In this document: positions 12,310 through 24,300 of the stretch, one piece after another
How the letters are laid out: the number at the start of each line of letters is the position of its first letter
Position numbering within the stretch: position 1 is the stretch's first letter
Assembly: GCA_025642065.1 (NCBI GenBank)
Contig: JAODUP010000184.1
Location: 498,001-562,000 of the forward strand
Source of the DNA: Paralvinella palmiformis
Lineage: Eukaryota; Annelida; Polychaeta; Terebellida; Alvinellidae
DNA length: 64,000 nucleotides
Direction: 5' to 3'
The notes under the pieces: model-generated
The model's database searches: none
What the model was told of the DNA's origin: nothing
What the model saw: only the letters and a program-made list of their open reading frames with translations
Translations under genes and position numbers: made by a program

Positions 12310-12650
12310 ACTGAACAGATTTACATTAATGCCTGGTGACTAGACTTATATAGGCCACTAAATACACGCAAACAATCGATCGATATAACAAATATAATTA
12401 GGTCTGACAAATCGGTAAAATCGTGTATTTGTGTTATGCAAAGCGAATGTATATTACGCATTATAGGTCGATCGTACAGTAAAGGTAGTCGTAAAATGCT
12501 TTTAGGCTTTTTGTGTTAGGCTGAGTAGCCCCGGAGGACTCACGTAACGCGTGCATAAAGGTATGTACATACATATAACGAGAATAATATAGTAATATTA
12601 TAGGTTGTGGCTATGGTTTGTCCTATTTTGTACTGTTTAAAACTTCCAGT
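12310..12650. repeat. Direct repeat, copy 1 (~340 bp)
   Basis: This block recurs at about 13712-14060. Shared words include AATACACGCAAACAATCGAT, AGGCTGAGTAGCC, CGCGTGCATAAAGG and GAATAATATAGTAATATTAT. Identity looks like 80-85% by eye. The copies lie 1.4 kb apart just upstream of a hAT transposase relic. Confidence 0.75.
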
Positions 12651-12918
12651 TTGTTGGTTACTCTCCTCGTTAGATGTACAGTCCCCATCATTTGGTCAAC
12701 CATCTCTAAGAAGAAAACAAAAATTTGGAGAGTTGTCTATAAAGTCAATATTTCTTCTTCTCTACACAACACATACAGTCTTGTATTATCAGCGTCGGTC
12801 ATCTCTTGACAGCGTTATAGATACAACTCGCGGACAGACTCTGGAAACCGTTACTTTCTTGGCATGTCTTTTAGCATTGTCAACCAGCTCACTATAAGTG
12901 TCCACAATCCGTGATGGA

Positions 12919-13124
12919 CGATGAAGATGATGATGATGATGATGATTGCTGCTTTACGGCCATTTTTGTATGCACATGCTTGGTTAAATGAGACGAGCGA
13001 CTTCCAAAGGTAATGAAGCGAAGTGAAATATGAAACAACATTCAGATATGTCCACGCCGAGATTCGAACTCAGGTGGTAGTGATCAGTGGTCCAAAGCGT
13101 TACCAATTAGACCACGGAGGCGCT
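12919..13124 (-). mobile_element. tRNA-derived SINE, family A (copy 2)
   Basis: The 206-bp element is flanked by a 16-bp near-perfect duplication (CACAAT..TGATGGA at 12903-12918 and 13125-13140, two mismatches). On the minus strand it begins at a tRNA-like head (GCGCCTCCGTGGTCTAATTGG, 5' end at ~13124). A B box follows, and the element ends in a (CAT)n tail at the low-coordinate end. Confidence 0.8.
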
Positions 13125-13711
13125 CACAATACTTGATGGAGGATGATGTAAATATTGTACGTAATGCTGATTAATTATTTCAAGTTCGCCGTCGACGCCG
13201 ATAGACATTATTTTTCATCGTCCAATGTGCCCTGTCGATGACCAACACGTTAGAGTACTGTTTTACGAGTCATTTTATTAATGAATAGCAGTTCCCAGAG
13301 TTGTCACTAGATAGCTTGTTTTAATGGCAGTTTCCAAAACAGAACTGAAAAGTGCAACTTTAGTTTGAGTCGTGATTCCTGTAAATAATCTATTTTGTAT
13401 GTCAATTTGGTAATTAGGACTGTAATTAGATCCCTTATGTAGTTAGGTAAAAAAAACACATGGACATTCTACAGATCTGGCATAACACTTCGATACAACA
13501 TTTTCACTTGTAATGTGTTTAGGAAGTTGTAGTTCAATGTGTTTTGCCGAGTTACAATATAATGTGTTGTACTTTGTTTTATCAAATATTTTAGCAAAAT
13601 CTAGTGGCCACCGAATGGGTATATTTGCCTTAAGACTAAAAGTTAAATTTAATATAAAGTAGCGGTAAATCTATGAGCGCTGTAGAGTTCGATTATATTT
13701 ACACAGCCTGC

Positions 13712-14060
13712 TTGCTCCACTATAAACGAACAGCTAACTTTAACATTAATACTTGGTAATATACACCATTAAATACACGCAAACAATCGATCGATATAAC
13801 AAATATAATTAGGTCTGAGAAATCGGTAAATTCGCGTGTTTATGATATGGAAACCAAATGTGCATTACACATTATAAATTAATTGTGCACTAAAGGTAGT
13901 CGTAAAACGTCTTTAAGGTTTTTGTATTAGGCTGAGTAGCCTCGGAGGACTCGCGTAACGCGTGCATAAAGGTATGTACATACATGTAACGAGAATAATA
14001 TAGTAATATTATAGGTTATGGCTGTGGTTTTTCATATTGTTTTACTGTTTAATATTTCCA
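13712..14060. repeat. Direct repeat, copy 2 (~350 bp)
   Basis: The second copy of the block at 12310-12650, in the same orientation. It ends about 85 bases before the hAT transposase relic. The pair could be terminal repeats of a decayed element or a local duplication. Confidence 0.75.
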
Positions 14061-14143
14061 GTTTTACTTTTTAAGATGATATATATAATGTCTATAAACT
14101 TGTCTGTACAAATAATTTAAAAATGTACTATGTTTATACCCCA

Positions 14144-15845
14144 GATGAAGAAAATGCAACCGAGTGGAGCACACAACAGAAAACAGAGTCAGAGACGATG
14201 AAGAGTTCCGGCAAAGAGAGTCATTAGATGTCTGGATAAAAAGGAGTAAAGGGGAAGTACATGAACTAAAAGATGATGTAGGATCAGCCAAGGATTCTTC
14301 TGATACGGAATCAGAACCTCATCCTATCACTCTTCAGTCTCCTTGTCAGGATGAGGATTCGAGTTTAGAAGATAAAGCGAGATTTTAGCACATTTTTAGT
14401 ATTTGAAGAAATCGGTTCCATATAACTTGAAGATAGCAATAGTGCAACATGGCGCAGGAAGATGGAGAAATGAAAGTGGTCCATTTGCCGAGAAGGATGG
14501 GGATCCCTTTCCAAAGAATGGTCTAAGAAAGTTTCTACAAACGGAGGAATTTGGAGAGGAAATTGTTTTTATACTCTCCATACCAGGAAGGATGCTACTG
14601 ATTTGTGTTTTGTTTTTGCTTTCAAAGGAGCAGTGTTCGTCAATGTCAAACTTTAGTAAGGAAGGAAGTTGAATACCTGACCAAGAGACAACCCCTTCTC
14701 ATAGAGCATACATGAGGGAATACTCGAACATTGTAGTTCGACTCCAGCGTTAGATGCTGAACTTCAACAGCAAATATCTGTTGCAAAGAAATAAAATGGA
14801 AAGCGATAACTGAACCTATTGTCGATGTTGTATCATTTCTGGCAAAACAAAATCGAGTCTTTAGTGGCCATCCAGGAGAAGGAATATCTGGTTCATCGGA
14901 ACTAGAGGAGATTATCAACGAAAATACAAGAAACATTTTAGTAATGATCAGACTTTTGGGGAATTATATTGAATATTTAGGAGAACTCTTGCAGAGAGAG
15001 GAAAAGAAACTAAAAGGTTTCACCTACTTGTTCAACAGAAGTAAAAATTAAATAATCTATCTCATTGGTGAAACTGTCAGAAATTAAGGATGCAAAATGT
15101 TTTAGTACGATGCTGGATTTAACCCCAGATATTGCCCATGAAAACTAAAAGCTGTGTTTGTTTGTGAATTGCGAGAACCACAGCCTCAATTTGCCCTCTG
15201 TCCATGCAAGTGAGGTACAACCCATTGTTGTTACATTTTGTTTGGAATTCTTGTAAAGCTGTTTACTTTTGTCTTCCTCATCTACTTCTTTTTGGGAAGT
15301 AATAAAACTATTTATCTTTCGAATTGTGAAACGACAATGTGATACAAGATGGAGATCCTGCCATTGTGTTGTGCAAGTAATCAGAGGGCGACAACGTTAT
15401 TGCAAGCCTTGAATACTTGCAGGAAGGAGACTTTTCTAGGGATACCAAATACGAGGCAAAGTCGCTTCTGAACTCTGTTCAACAATTCCCGTTAAATCTT
15501 TGGTACCCAATTTTAGCATCAGTGGAGAAAGTTTCAAAACATTTGCAGAATCTGAAAATTGGGTTCCACGAAGCTTGTTGTGATCTAAAGGGCTTAATCA
15601 AATATTGAATTTGAAAAATGAGGAGATTACTCACAATGCAATACATTCATCTAATGAATATTGCGAAAATGGGGCGGATACAAATTACAGGAGATAGTGG
15701 AATGATATCACAACAGAAAATTAAAAGAGTAATGGTAGAGATCGTGAACCGTTTAAAAAGTGAAATAGAAAGCCCTCAGTGTTCGCCTTAAGAGCTCAGA
15801 TTTGAGCTCAGTCGTAATTGAGGGTGAACAAGAAAGAGAAGCATT
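14144..15845 (+). pseudogene. TTF-zinc-finger hAT transposase pseudogene (ZMYM1-like)
   Basis: ATG at 14144 opens a basic peptide (MKKMQPSGAHNRKQSQRR), a typical start for TTF-type hAT transposase-like proteins. A later frame (~14480-14640) reads SKEWSKKVSTNGG, then RKDAT and FVFAF, resembling the TTF finger region. Near 14800-14900 another frame has FLAKQNRVFSGHPGEG. Near 15120 there is LDLTPDIAHEN. At 15437-15605 comes DTKYEAKSLLN, then an LQNLKIG-like helix. The order matches the family from N to middle. Frame changes and stops throughout make it a dead copy, and the C-terminal dimerisation domain was not found. Confidence 0.7.
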
Positions 15846-16847
15846 AAAAAGGGAATATTCGGACTTCGCGCGCAACTTATTACGACAGTGACGTGGCAGC
15901 CGTTCGGTTATATGTACATTGAAGAATAATGCTTTGCTGCCTCAGTGGGGTAACATCAGAGGAATAGAAAAGGCGTGCTTGAAAAGGTTTATTGGAACCC
16001 ATAACGACGCCGGACACACAAACCGACGACACGCGTACAGATGTCGTATGTAATAAAATTAAGCTTGATTTTTGTATACGATATAATTTTGTTTTCTTTA
16101 AGGCGTTCACAGAACGTCGAACGCGCCAACGCACGAGCATGATTTGCGGATGACGTTACAATCACGTGATGTTTTAATAAACAGCTCTCTTGGACAGTTG
16201 TCGCTTGTCTGAATGTTGTTTTTTAGCCGAACTACTTCCAAGTTTACGGAACGGAAAAGTTATCGTACGGTTCGCTAGCAATAGACTATCCGTGTATATA
16301 CTTTCCAGAAAGATAAAACGGCTTACAGATTAAAAAAGGTATCGGAATTTATTTTAGCACCTGCACGACTATTCCTCTTTAGGCCAAACATTCTGTATCG
16401 GTAATTTTGAGCTGATTTTATAGTAAAGTTATCTGAAAAATGGGTGTCAGATGTTTGGACAGGGGCGCAATGTCAATGCTTTCCATGGGCGCCGTGTTCC
16501 GTAGATACGCCCCTATGCCTCCACTCTACCTAGAAAGTTGACTCTGTAATATTGACGCGGAAGTACGTTTCATCTCGAAATAACCTAAATAGTATTCTTC
16601 TTTTGATCATTTATTTATTTCTCTAATTTTTCGTTGATGCGTCATTCTTCATTTTTCTGTATTATTACACGATGTCACCGTGCTCATCATCTTCATCGTG
16701 AATCCGTCGAATCCGAAATACAATAAAAATAAACGTTTAATTATTTGGTCACGGTGACACGGATACGAAAATGTGATGTACGAAGATCAACTCTAAGTAT
16801 TTTGATTATCAGCTAATAATTTCTGTGATAAACGTTGTACATGACGA
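15846..16847. other. Intergenic, no gene seen
   Basis: Open frames here (for example ~15880-16140 minus) show no family resemblance or splice support. Confidence 0.45.
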
Positions 16848-17857
16848 CAATAGACCGATCCAGGCGAAATGCGTTGCATCGGTTACCAACTGCGGTCTTC
16901 GTTTAGAAACAGCTATGGCGCCCACAGTTAACAGGGGATGGCAATTTTTCACTAACGATAAATGCTGGAAATCTTTCAGCAAATTTTTTCATTTTACACA
17001 GAGACTGAGACTGGTATTTCAGCTGAACGTGTGTGTCTTTCCAAAGGAATTAACACAATCAGGATATAACCCAATGATTGAGCAGACCGATTTTTCCAGA
17101 TGAATGACACAGCTAAGCCTTTGTTATTCATGTTGACTTGTAGCAGATTTTTAGCATGGGTCAATATGGATTGAATAAATGATTTTAAAATTATACTTTT
17201 AGCTGAATATAAATTGATTTAAATGAAGATTTAAAAAATATTTAATGTAGAGTTTTGGAAATATTATTTTTACTTGTACCTGGGAACCAATCTAATATGT
17301 ATCACCTGTATATTATTAAAAAAAAAGGTTATTACATTAGAGTATTAACACCCTTGACATTTACACGTAGTAAACATTACACGAATGGCTGATTCAGAAA
17401 ATAAAACAGTTCACTTTCAATACAAGATATCTTCCATAAATACCAATATTAGAGTAATAGGAATCACCCATTGAATTATACTCTATGTGATCATTGATTT
17501 TATCCATTCACATCGTCATGTCAGATGGCAAAGGTTCTACAAAAAATAAGTTTGAACTACACAGGTCGGACCATGACAGCCATGCAAATCGCGCTGAACG
17601 TTATTCAGTTTAGTGGCATATATCTATCGGGTGAAGTCTATGCCATTCCTATTAAATGCCAAATTATGATCTAGAGATCAGATACCATTAAAAGACTATA
17701 AATAAAATCCAAATATAGCTGTTAAATAGCCTAAATACAGCTTTTTATTAAGACATTTATCGGCGAAAATCGCCATGCAACACAGACGTCTAACCCGAGA
17801 CCGTAGTGTGAAATTCAGCCGCATGGTGGCGCCAGAGGTAATTGAATCGGTCTATTG
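16848..17857. mobile_element. DNA transposon with terminal inverted repeats, family B (1010 bp)
   Basis: The element begins CAATAGACCGATCCA and ends TGAATCGGTCTATTG, which are inverted repeats. A reverse-oriented, internally deleted relative lies at 42767-43436, and a single end lies at ~31010-31115. Shared internal words include GGTTACCAACTGCGGT and CGCTGAACGTTATTC. It has no transposase frame, so it is non-autonomous. No target duplication beyond a possible TA is visible. Confidence 0.65.
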
Positions 17858-18300
17858 CTTGTTTACTTACTTACGACTGTCGTCCCTCTTGGGACATAGG
17901 CTATTGATCACAGTCTTGCAGTCTTCTGTCCCGGGCTTCATAGATCCTCGTGATGAAGACCCTTCCTCTCCCAGGCGAGTGTTCTCCGTAAATTCTGTTA
18001 TCAACATTTCTGTAACAAGTAGGTTTTTTACGATGTGGGGGTTGCTATCCACACGTTCAACCCTCCTCCTTTCTCATCCGGGCTTGGGACCGACCAAGGG
18101 CGAGTTGCATGACGACGATATGTGTACTCTCAATTTATTATCGTGGGAACTTGGATTCCACGTGAAAGGTTGAATACTTATTTCCAGTGTGGTATCTTTT
18201 TAATCACTGGCTGATAGTACCTACCCCCCCCCCCAGTTAGGAAAAGTAAAAGTTGATTGTTCAAAACATTGGATACGGCTAGATAAGGTAAAGAGCAGCT
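17858..18300. other. Possible interspersed repeat, unclassified
   Basis: A moderately GC-rich stretch with words such as CATCCGGGCTTGGGACCGACC that look like retroelement 3' regions. No second copy is in the window, and the overlapping open frame has no family resemblance. Confidence 0.25.
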
Positions 18301-18938
18301 CCGGTAGAATCCGGGTGTCTTAATAACATTTTATTGGCCGCGACAACTACTTTCACAGATAAATCAATCATCACAGATAAATGAGTACATTTCCTCACGC
18401 GTTTTATTTCTTTTTCTAGGAAGAATGAACGTAAACGATTCTGTTCGAAATGAAAGAGTTCTTCCAGGCGAAGATTTGTATTTCCTGGGCCAGAGTGCGA
18501 CTGCCTCAGTTGGTCGTCGTGTTGTCGGGAGTTGACAGTTTTAAAATGTCACTCGTCCATACAGTCGGATCGGCCAACATTAAATTGTCACCACATCAGA
18601 TCGGCGGCATCGATCTGTTTGCCGTCAACCGATCTGTAATATGTTTTTAAAAAGTTTTTTTTCCGCCGGCAAATTCGTCTTCCATTGATTATTTATGTAA
18701 GGACGATTATCTGATGATGTACTGTCAGGCGGTCGATTTGATGCTCTCACATCATTATTTCGATCCCATCAATATTTAGATGTATCTCGTCAGGTGTTGC
18801 ACAATCTGTTCCTCGATCCGTAGGCAGCCTTGTACTCACTGTCTCCGTGCTTAACGATTGGGAGTTACCCGAAATTGCAGGATTTTTCAGCCAATCATAT
18901 CATTTTCATAGAGAGCCACGACCAGGCAATGATCACAA

Positions 18939-18940
<2 letters not shown>
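18301..18940. other. Upstream flank of the engrailed-like gene, no gene seen
   Basis: Contains small open frames only. It may hold promoter elements of the gene starting at 19257, but I see no clear TATA box or initiator. Confidence 0.35.

Positions 18941-19011
<71 letters not shown>
18940..19011. repeat. (TA)n microsatellite, about 70 bp
   Basis: A long uninterrupted TA run about 250 bp upstream of the engrailed-like start codon. Confidence 0.9.
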
Positions 19012-19013
<2 letters not shown>

Positions 19014-19186
19014 CTTACTCACACATATCCCAATTTCAGATGAAGTTGATGAGGATGTGATGTTAAACAAGGGTGACGTTTTCTGGATGAGGCGGCCTAT
19101 TAGCTGACTACCAGTAATTCGTATCATTCATCTGGATAACTTCCCGATCCAGACATATTTGTTTTCATTTTCGTTTTATTTCCAAA

Positions 19187-19276
19187 ATGGCCATCGATTT
19201 ATCAACGAAGGCGAGGCGCCGAATAATGCCGGATAGCTCGGAGGAGAGATTTCCTGATGGGGGATATACCGAATGA
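19187..19276 (+). other. Overlapping upstream ORF of the engrailed-like gene (29 aa)
   Basis: ATG at 19187 in good context (AAAATGG) opens 29 codons ending TGA at 19274-19276, in a different frame from the main ATG at 19257 and overlapping it by 20 bases. It could repress translation of the main ORF. It could also be the true start if a base is missing in this assembly. Confidence 0.4.
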
Positions 19277-20139
19277 TGCCGTCATCAGTTCAGTCGAAGT
19301 CGGCTATCGGGAAGGCGTGTCCGGATATCGAGAAACGGGTATATCCCATCATATTTGTAACTATACGTCAGAGATTCCGGGTCCCGGTTGTCAAATACGC
19401 TACCTACAGGACAGCCGTAGACGGTGTGACCCAATCATCGCTCTAGATGACGTGTTCGCTGACGAAATCATTTCCTGTCCTGTACAACAACAATATGACG
19501 TCGTCACCGGAAATGATTACAACTTTTGGCATTCTTGTCCGCAGACGTCAAACATGATCACAGCCAATGCACATGTCAGAGCATCACCAGAGAGTGATTT
19601 CCGGAATCGTGAACTAAAATGGTCGCCACCAACTAATGGCCCTGAGTTACATAAGGATTACAGTCCCAATATAGTGTATCCCGTGATGCCAACAAATTTC
19701 GAACAATTGAAGTTAATCGATAACAGATGTCACAATAATTTCCCAATTGATCCAGAGCCACAACATCCGCCTCTGGATCGCTATTACAAAACGAGTCGGT
19801 ATGGCATCAAGCCACCGGGCAGCTTAAATTCAGTACTAACTGATAACGACTTTATACAGATCCAGAATCGACAAACGTCTCCTCGTAACCAGTTCGTAAT
19901 GAGAGCGAATCCTGTGATATGTCCAGTATTCCGTTCTCCCTCTGACGAACGGCACCTAAGCAGGGGGGTGATGCCTACACGCAGGCATACCATTAACCGT
20001 GTGATGTTCCGGGCTGAGCAGCCTCATCCCCGTGAAGTCACGATGAGGAAGCCCGTAACACCGGAAATGATGATGTGGAAAAAAGGAGACAATCCATCAT
20101 TGCGGCAATGTGCTGTTGATCGTGTCGTACCGAATGTTG
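19257..20139 (+). CDS. en-like: Engrailed-like gene, exon 1
   Basis: ATG at 19257 is preceded by an in-frame TAA at 19224. The exon encodes 294 codons plus one base and ends at TTG|GTAAGA. The product is polar, rich in Pro, Asn and Arg, and looks disordered. The open frame runs past the donor into an ACGC repeat, giving an artefactual His-Ala-Arg-Thr tail that splicing would remove. Confidence 0.65.
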
Positions 20140-20148
20140 GTAAGAACT

Positions 20149-20232
<84 letters not shown>

Positions 20233-20233
20233 T

Positions 20234-20272
<39 letters not shown>

Positions 20273-21329
20273 CATTAAAGTTTGAGAAAAATTATATTAA
20301 AAGACGCAAAATACCGTGGCAGTGACCAACATTCTTTCCATAACCCCCTCCCCCCAGGTAGGAGAGGAAAAAAAGGAGCCACTTTATAAAAAGGAACACT
20401 AAAAATAAGTGCTATGTTATATTTGCTTGACGGTTACGGATTATCAAACAAAACAATATCTCTCACACACCAATACTTTCCTTTTGTAGTGATGACGGCT
20501 GATCAGCATATTGGGCTCTGCCTAACTGCTATCATGCTAAACACTCCCAATCCGATTTTTATGCATGTTTTATACATCAAAGGAAAGATCAGGAGCTGTA
20601 TTATAATAACGTGAAACAAATTAATTTTAGTTCGCAATCTCCGGTGCCACAATTGCCGAATGAATTCTTATCAAAATAGCTAAAAAGCAGACGCAACTCA
20701 TTGACCCGAAAGAAAAAATCTAGACCGAGCACTAGATCTACGGACTTGCATAAAACGACATTTACATATTTCACGGCATATAATAGGACAGGAATAATAC
20801 AGATTGTCTGCACAGACAACATTATAATGCACACATCGCAGTAAAGGTCCGTATTCATCGGTTCAAAACTCGAAGCGCAGCCGCTTCAACTTTGCTTTTT
20901 TTGCCACTACCGGAAGTCGACGCTGTTTGGTCATGGCGGCCCAATCAAACATCACATTGTTCGGTCTAATTTTCTTTCAGATCAATGTTACCGATGAAAA
21001 TATATTCCTTTTTGTATTACTTCCACAGCCACGGCTTAAGCAACCATCGACGCAACAATACTGCCCCACCCACATCATCCTGTGATTAGTAATACAGTCA
21101 TCTGCACGTTAGGATCGATTGATTATGCATATGATCAATCATCAATCGTTACATCACATGCTATGTTTTACTGTTTATCGCTTGACATTAGCAGTTTATA
21201 ACAGTTGACTGTGGACATGGTTAGAAAACATTTTTAGAATATTCTACAAAATAAATAAAATCCAAAGGTCATTACTTCCATCTCAATAATAATGCCTATT
21301 TTAATCACATTAATCTGATTAATACAGTT

Positions 21330-21390
<61 letters not shown>

Positions 21391-24300
21391 TAGATCTCAT
21401 AATATAGAGATAGTTGTATAATGATAATCTTGTATTGCATTTTTTGTTTTGGTTCGCTGTTGCATTGTTGGATGACATGTTTGTCTTTTATTAAGTTTTA
21501 TATTGGTTCAAACATTGTTGGATGACATGTTTGTCTTTTATTAAGTTTTATATTGGTTCAAACATTGTTGGATGACATGTTTGTCTTTTATTAAGTTTTA
21601 TATTGGTTCAAACATTGTTGGATGACATGTTTGTCTTTTATTAAGTTTTATATTGGTTCAAACATTGTTGGATGACATGTTTGTCTTTTATTAAGTTTTA
21701 TATTGGTTCAAACATTGTTGGATGACATGTTTGTCTTTTATTAAGTTTTATATTGGTTCAAACATTGTTGGATGACATGTTTGTCTTTTATTAAGTTTTA
21801 TATTGGTTCAAACATTGTTGGATGACATGTTTGTCTTTTATTAAGTTTTATATTGGTTCAAACATTGTTGGATGACATGTTTGTCTTTTATTAAGTTTTA
21901 TATTGGTTCAAACATTGTTGGATGACATGTTTGTCTTTTATTAAGTTTTATATTGGTTCAAACATTGTTGGATGACATGTTTGTCTTTTGTCAAGTTTTA
22001 TATTGGTTCAAACATTGTTGGATGACATGTTTGTCTTTTATCAAGTTTTATATTGGTTCAAACATTGTTGGATGACATGTTTGTCTTTTATCAAGTTTTA
22101 TATTGGTTCAAACATTGTTGGATGACATGTTTGTCTTTTATTAAGTTTTATATTGGTTCAAACATTGTTGGATGACATGTTTGTCTTTTATTAAGTTTTA
22201 TATTGGTTCAAACATTGTTGAGGATGTTTTCCATTTTTCATTATTTCCGGTGTGTTTTCCTCATTTTATCCGCTTCGGATAATTTGATTTTGCAGTCTTT
22301 TCACTGCTGATCTGTCTGCTGGGATTTTACGATGTTTGGTGCGCGTTCGTGTTGTTTGAAGTCATTTCGCTTAATTTGCGTTTATCTCCGCTTGTATTCA
22401 CTCATTTTTTTATAGTTTTATGCGGATACGCAACTTGTTATTAAATATTATTATGACAACTTGCCTTAAAATATAATTGTTGCGTGCTGTTGTCCTTATG
22501 TTCTGTGGTGTCATGATCTACTTTGATGACATGGGATGCTGATCTTCACTCTTCAGTTCCCGATAAGGCTTTGTCGTACCTCATTGTTATAACAATTCAG
22601 GGATAAAAAATATCTTAAAATACCTGGATATATATTTGTATAGCATTGATAAATAAAAAGTAATGTCATTTGGTATAAAATCCGCCTTCACTTGAATATA
22701 GGAAATATCGCTTTGAAATCGGCGGATCGTTTCGTGATATGACCAGATTTAATAGTGGCATAATTCCCCATATGTATACGATAGAAGCATAATTCTTGCA
22801 CCGATGTGTTTCTTTTCGAAAGACATTTCCAGTTATATTTAATTTGTATTATTTATCTTTAATAATAATTTTTTTTAAAAGCATACGTCATCGCTATCAA
22901 TAAAACCTTTTTGTAAGGCACCTTAAAATAATATATTGCGATTTCTGTCTACATACTTGGTCCGCAGACTAAATCTATAGTTCGCGGTTTGATCGCTTGG
23001 CGGCGGCTACGCAATGATATATCACGCGTTTGTTCACGCGCCGTCAAACGTGGCTTTCGTCATTCTACAAATCCTCACTAATGACGTAATAGAAAACCCG
23101 GACTGTACCAACAAGTTCGAAATTTTTCTTCCCTTGTTAAAGCCAATGAAACAATGAAATAAAAGACCACCTACCTACTGATTTTTCAGGAAAAAACTAT
23201 GGAAAAACTATGCCTAACAGTTCTATTACATTCGAAAAACGAGCTAATAACAAAAGCAGCCAAATAGCAAGCCTAGTTTCGGTTACTTGAAAAAAATCTC
23301 TGATCTGTGTTCACTCCCCCGTTGAATCGTCCAGAAGTTGGATTCACGATTCCTGATTCCCTGTGTCGGTGTCTGTATCGGATACCGCTAACATAACAGG
23401 CGCACACGCACACATACGCTAACATACTCATACACATACCCATACCCATACATACATATGCTGACATTTAGATGATATCGATTTTTATTCTGAATATTTT
23501 AGTTATATATTTACATGCTGTGAATAACGATTAGTTATCAGCCAATGATTATTGTCCATCGATCATTTTGGGAATTTGTCGCCATTTATTGAATAACTTA
23601 TATAATATACGTTGAAAATGTGGCAGCGGGTAGTGAACTTGGTAAGAGTAGCTCACATCTCGGCAGAGCTGTTACAGTTTTGAAGTGTGTATATGGTACG
23701 AAGATTGATGGCTCGTGGTCACGTGTGGTACACGGTGGCCTGTTTTTCACTGTAGTGTGTGTTACGCGGTAACGCCTGGTACAGATGATGATGATGATGA
23801 TGATTGATGTTTTACGGCCACTTTTGTGCACAAGGTTGGCTAAATGGGCCGAGCGACTCCCAAAGGTAATGAGACGAAATGCAAGACGAAACAACCTTCA
23901 GATATGCCCAAGCCGGGATTCGAACCCGGGTGGTAGTGATCTGTGGTCCAGCACGCTACCGCTAGACCACGGAGGCGCCGGCGCCTGGTAGAGGGTGCCA
24001 AGCGTAATACGGCAATATAAGCTTCAAATGGGGACGCTACATAAACGTAGACGTAAGCTAGAAATGGGGACACTACATGAATAGAAATGTAAGCTTCATT
24101 AATAGATTATATATTAAAAAAAAAATGCCCGATCCGCCGCAGTTTGTACCAATAAAGTGTACGACGGCTGTACGACAGAGAGTGGTACTGCCGTCGGCTG
24201 TGGTACACGACGTCATGCCCTTACTAATGCACTCCGTTCTATTTCTTACTAGGTGTCCGCCGTAATCAGGTCAAGCGGGATGACGTGGCGTGCCCCGACC

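Noticed and set aside
17775..18173. 132-codon frame across the end of the family B transposon
   Set aside because: It spans the transposon boundary, so it is unlikely to be one coding unit; no recognisable domain.
20024..20285. Cys-Val-Arg-Ala and His-Ala-Arg-Thr repeat proteins on either strand
   Set aside because: They are translations of the ACGC microsatellite. The real exon ends at 20139.
21464..22213. CRISPR-like regular repeats
   Set aside because: The 50-bp units are directly abutting with no unique spacers, in a eukaryotic intron. It is a minisatellite.
23910..23981. tRNA gene on the minus strand
   Set aside because: Good A and B boxes exist, but it is the head of a 200-bp SINE with target duplication and (ATC)n tail, and related heads recur.
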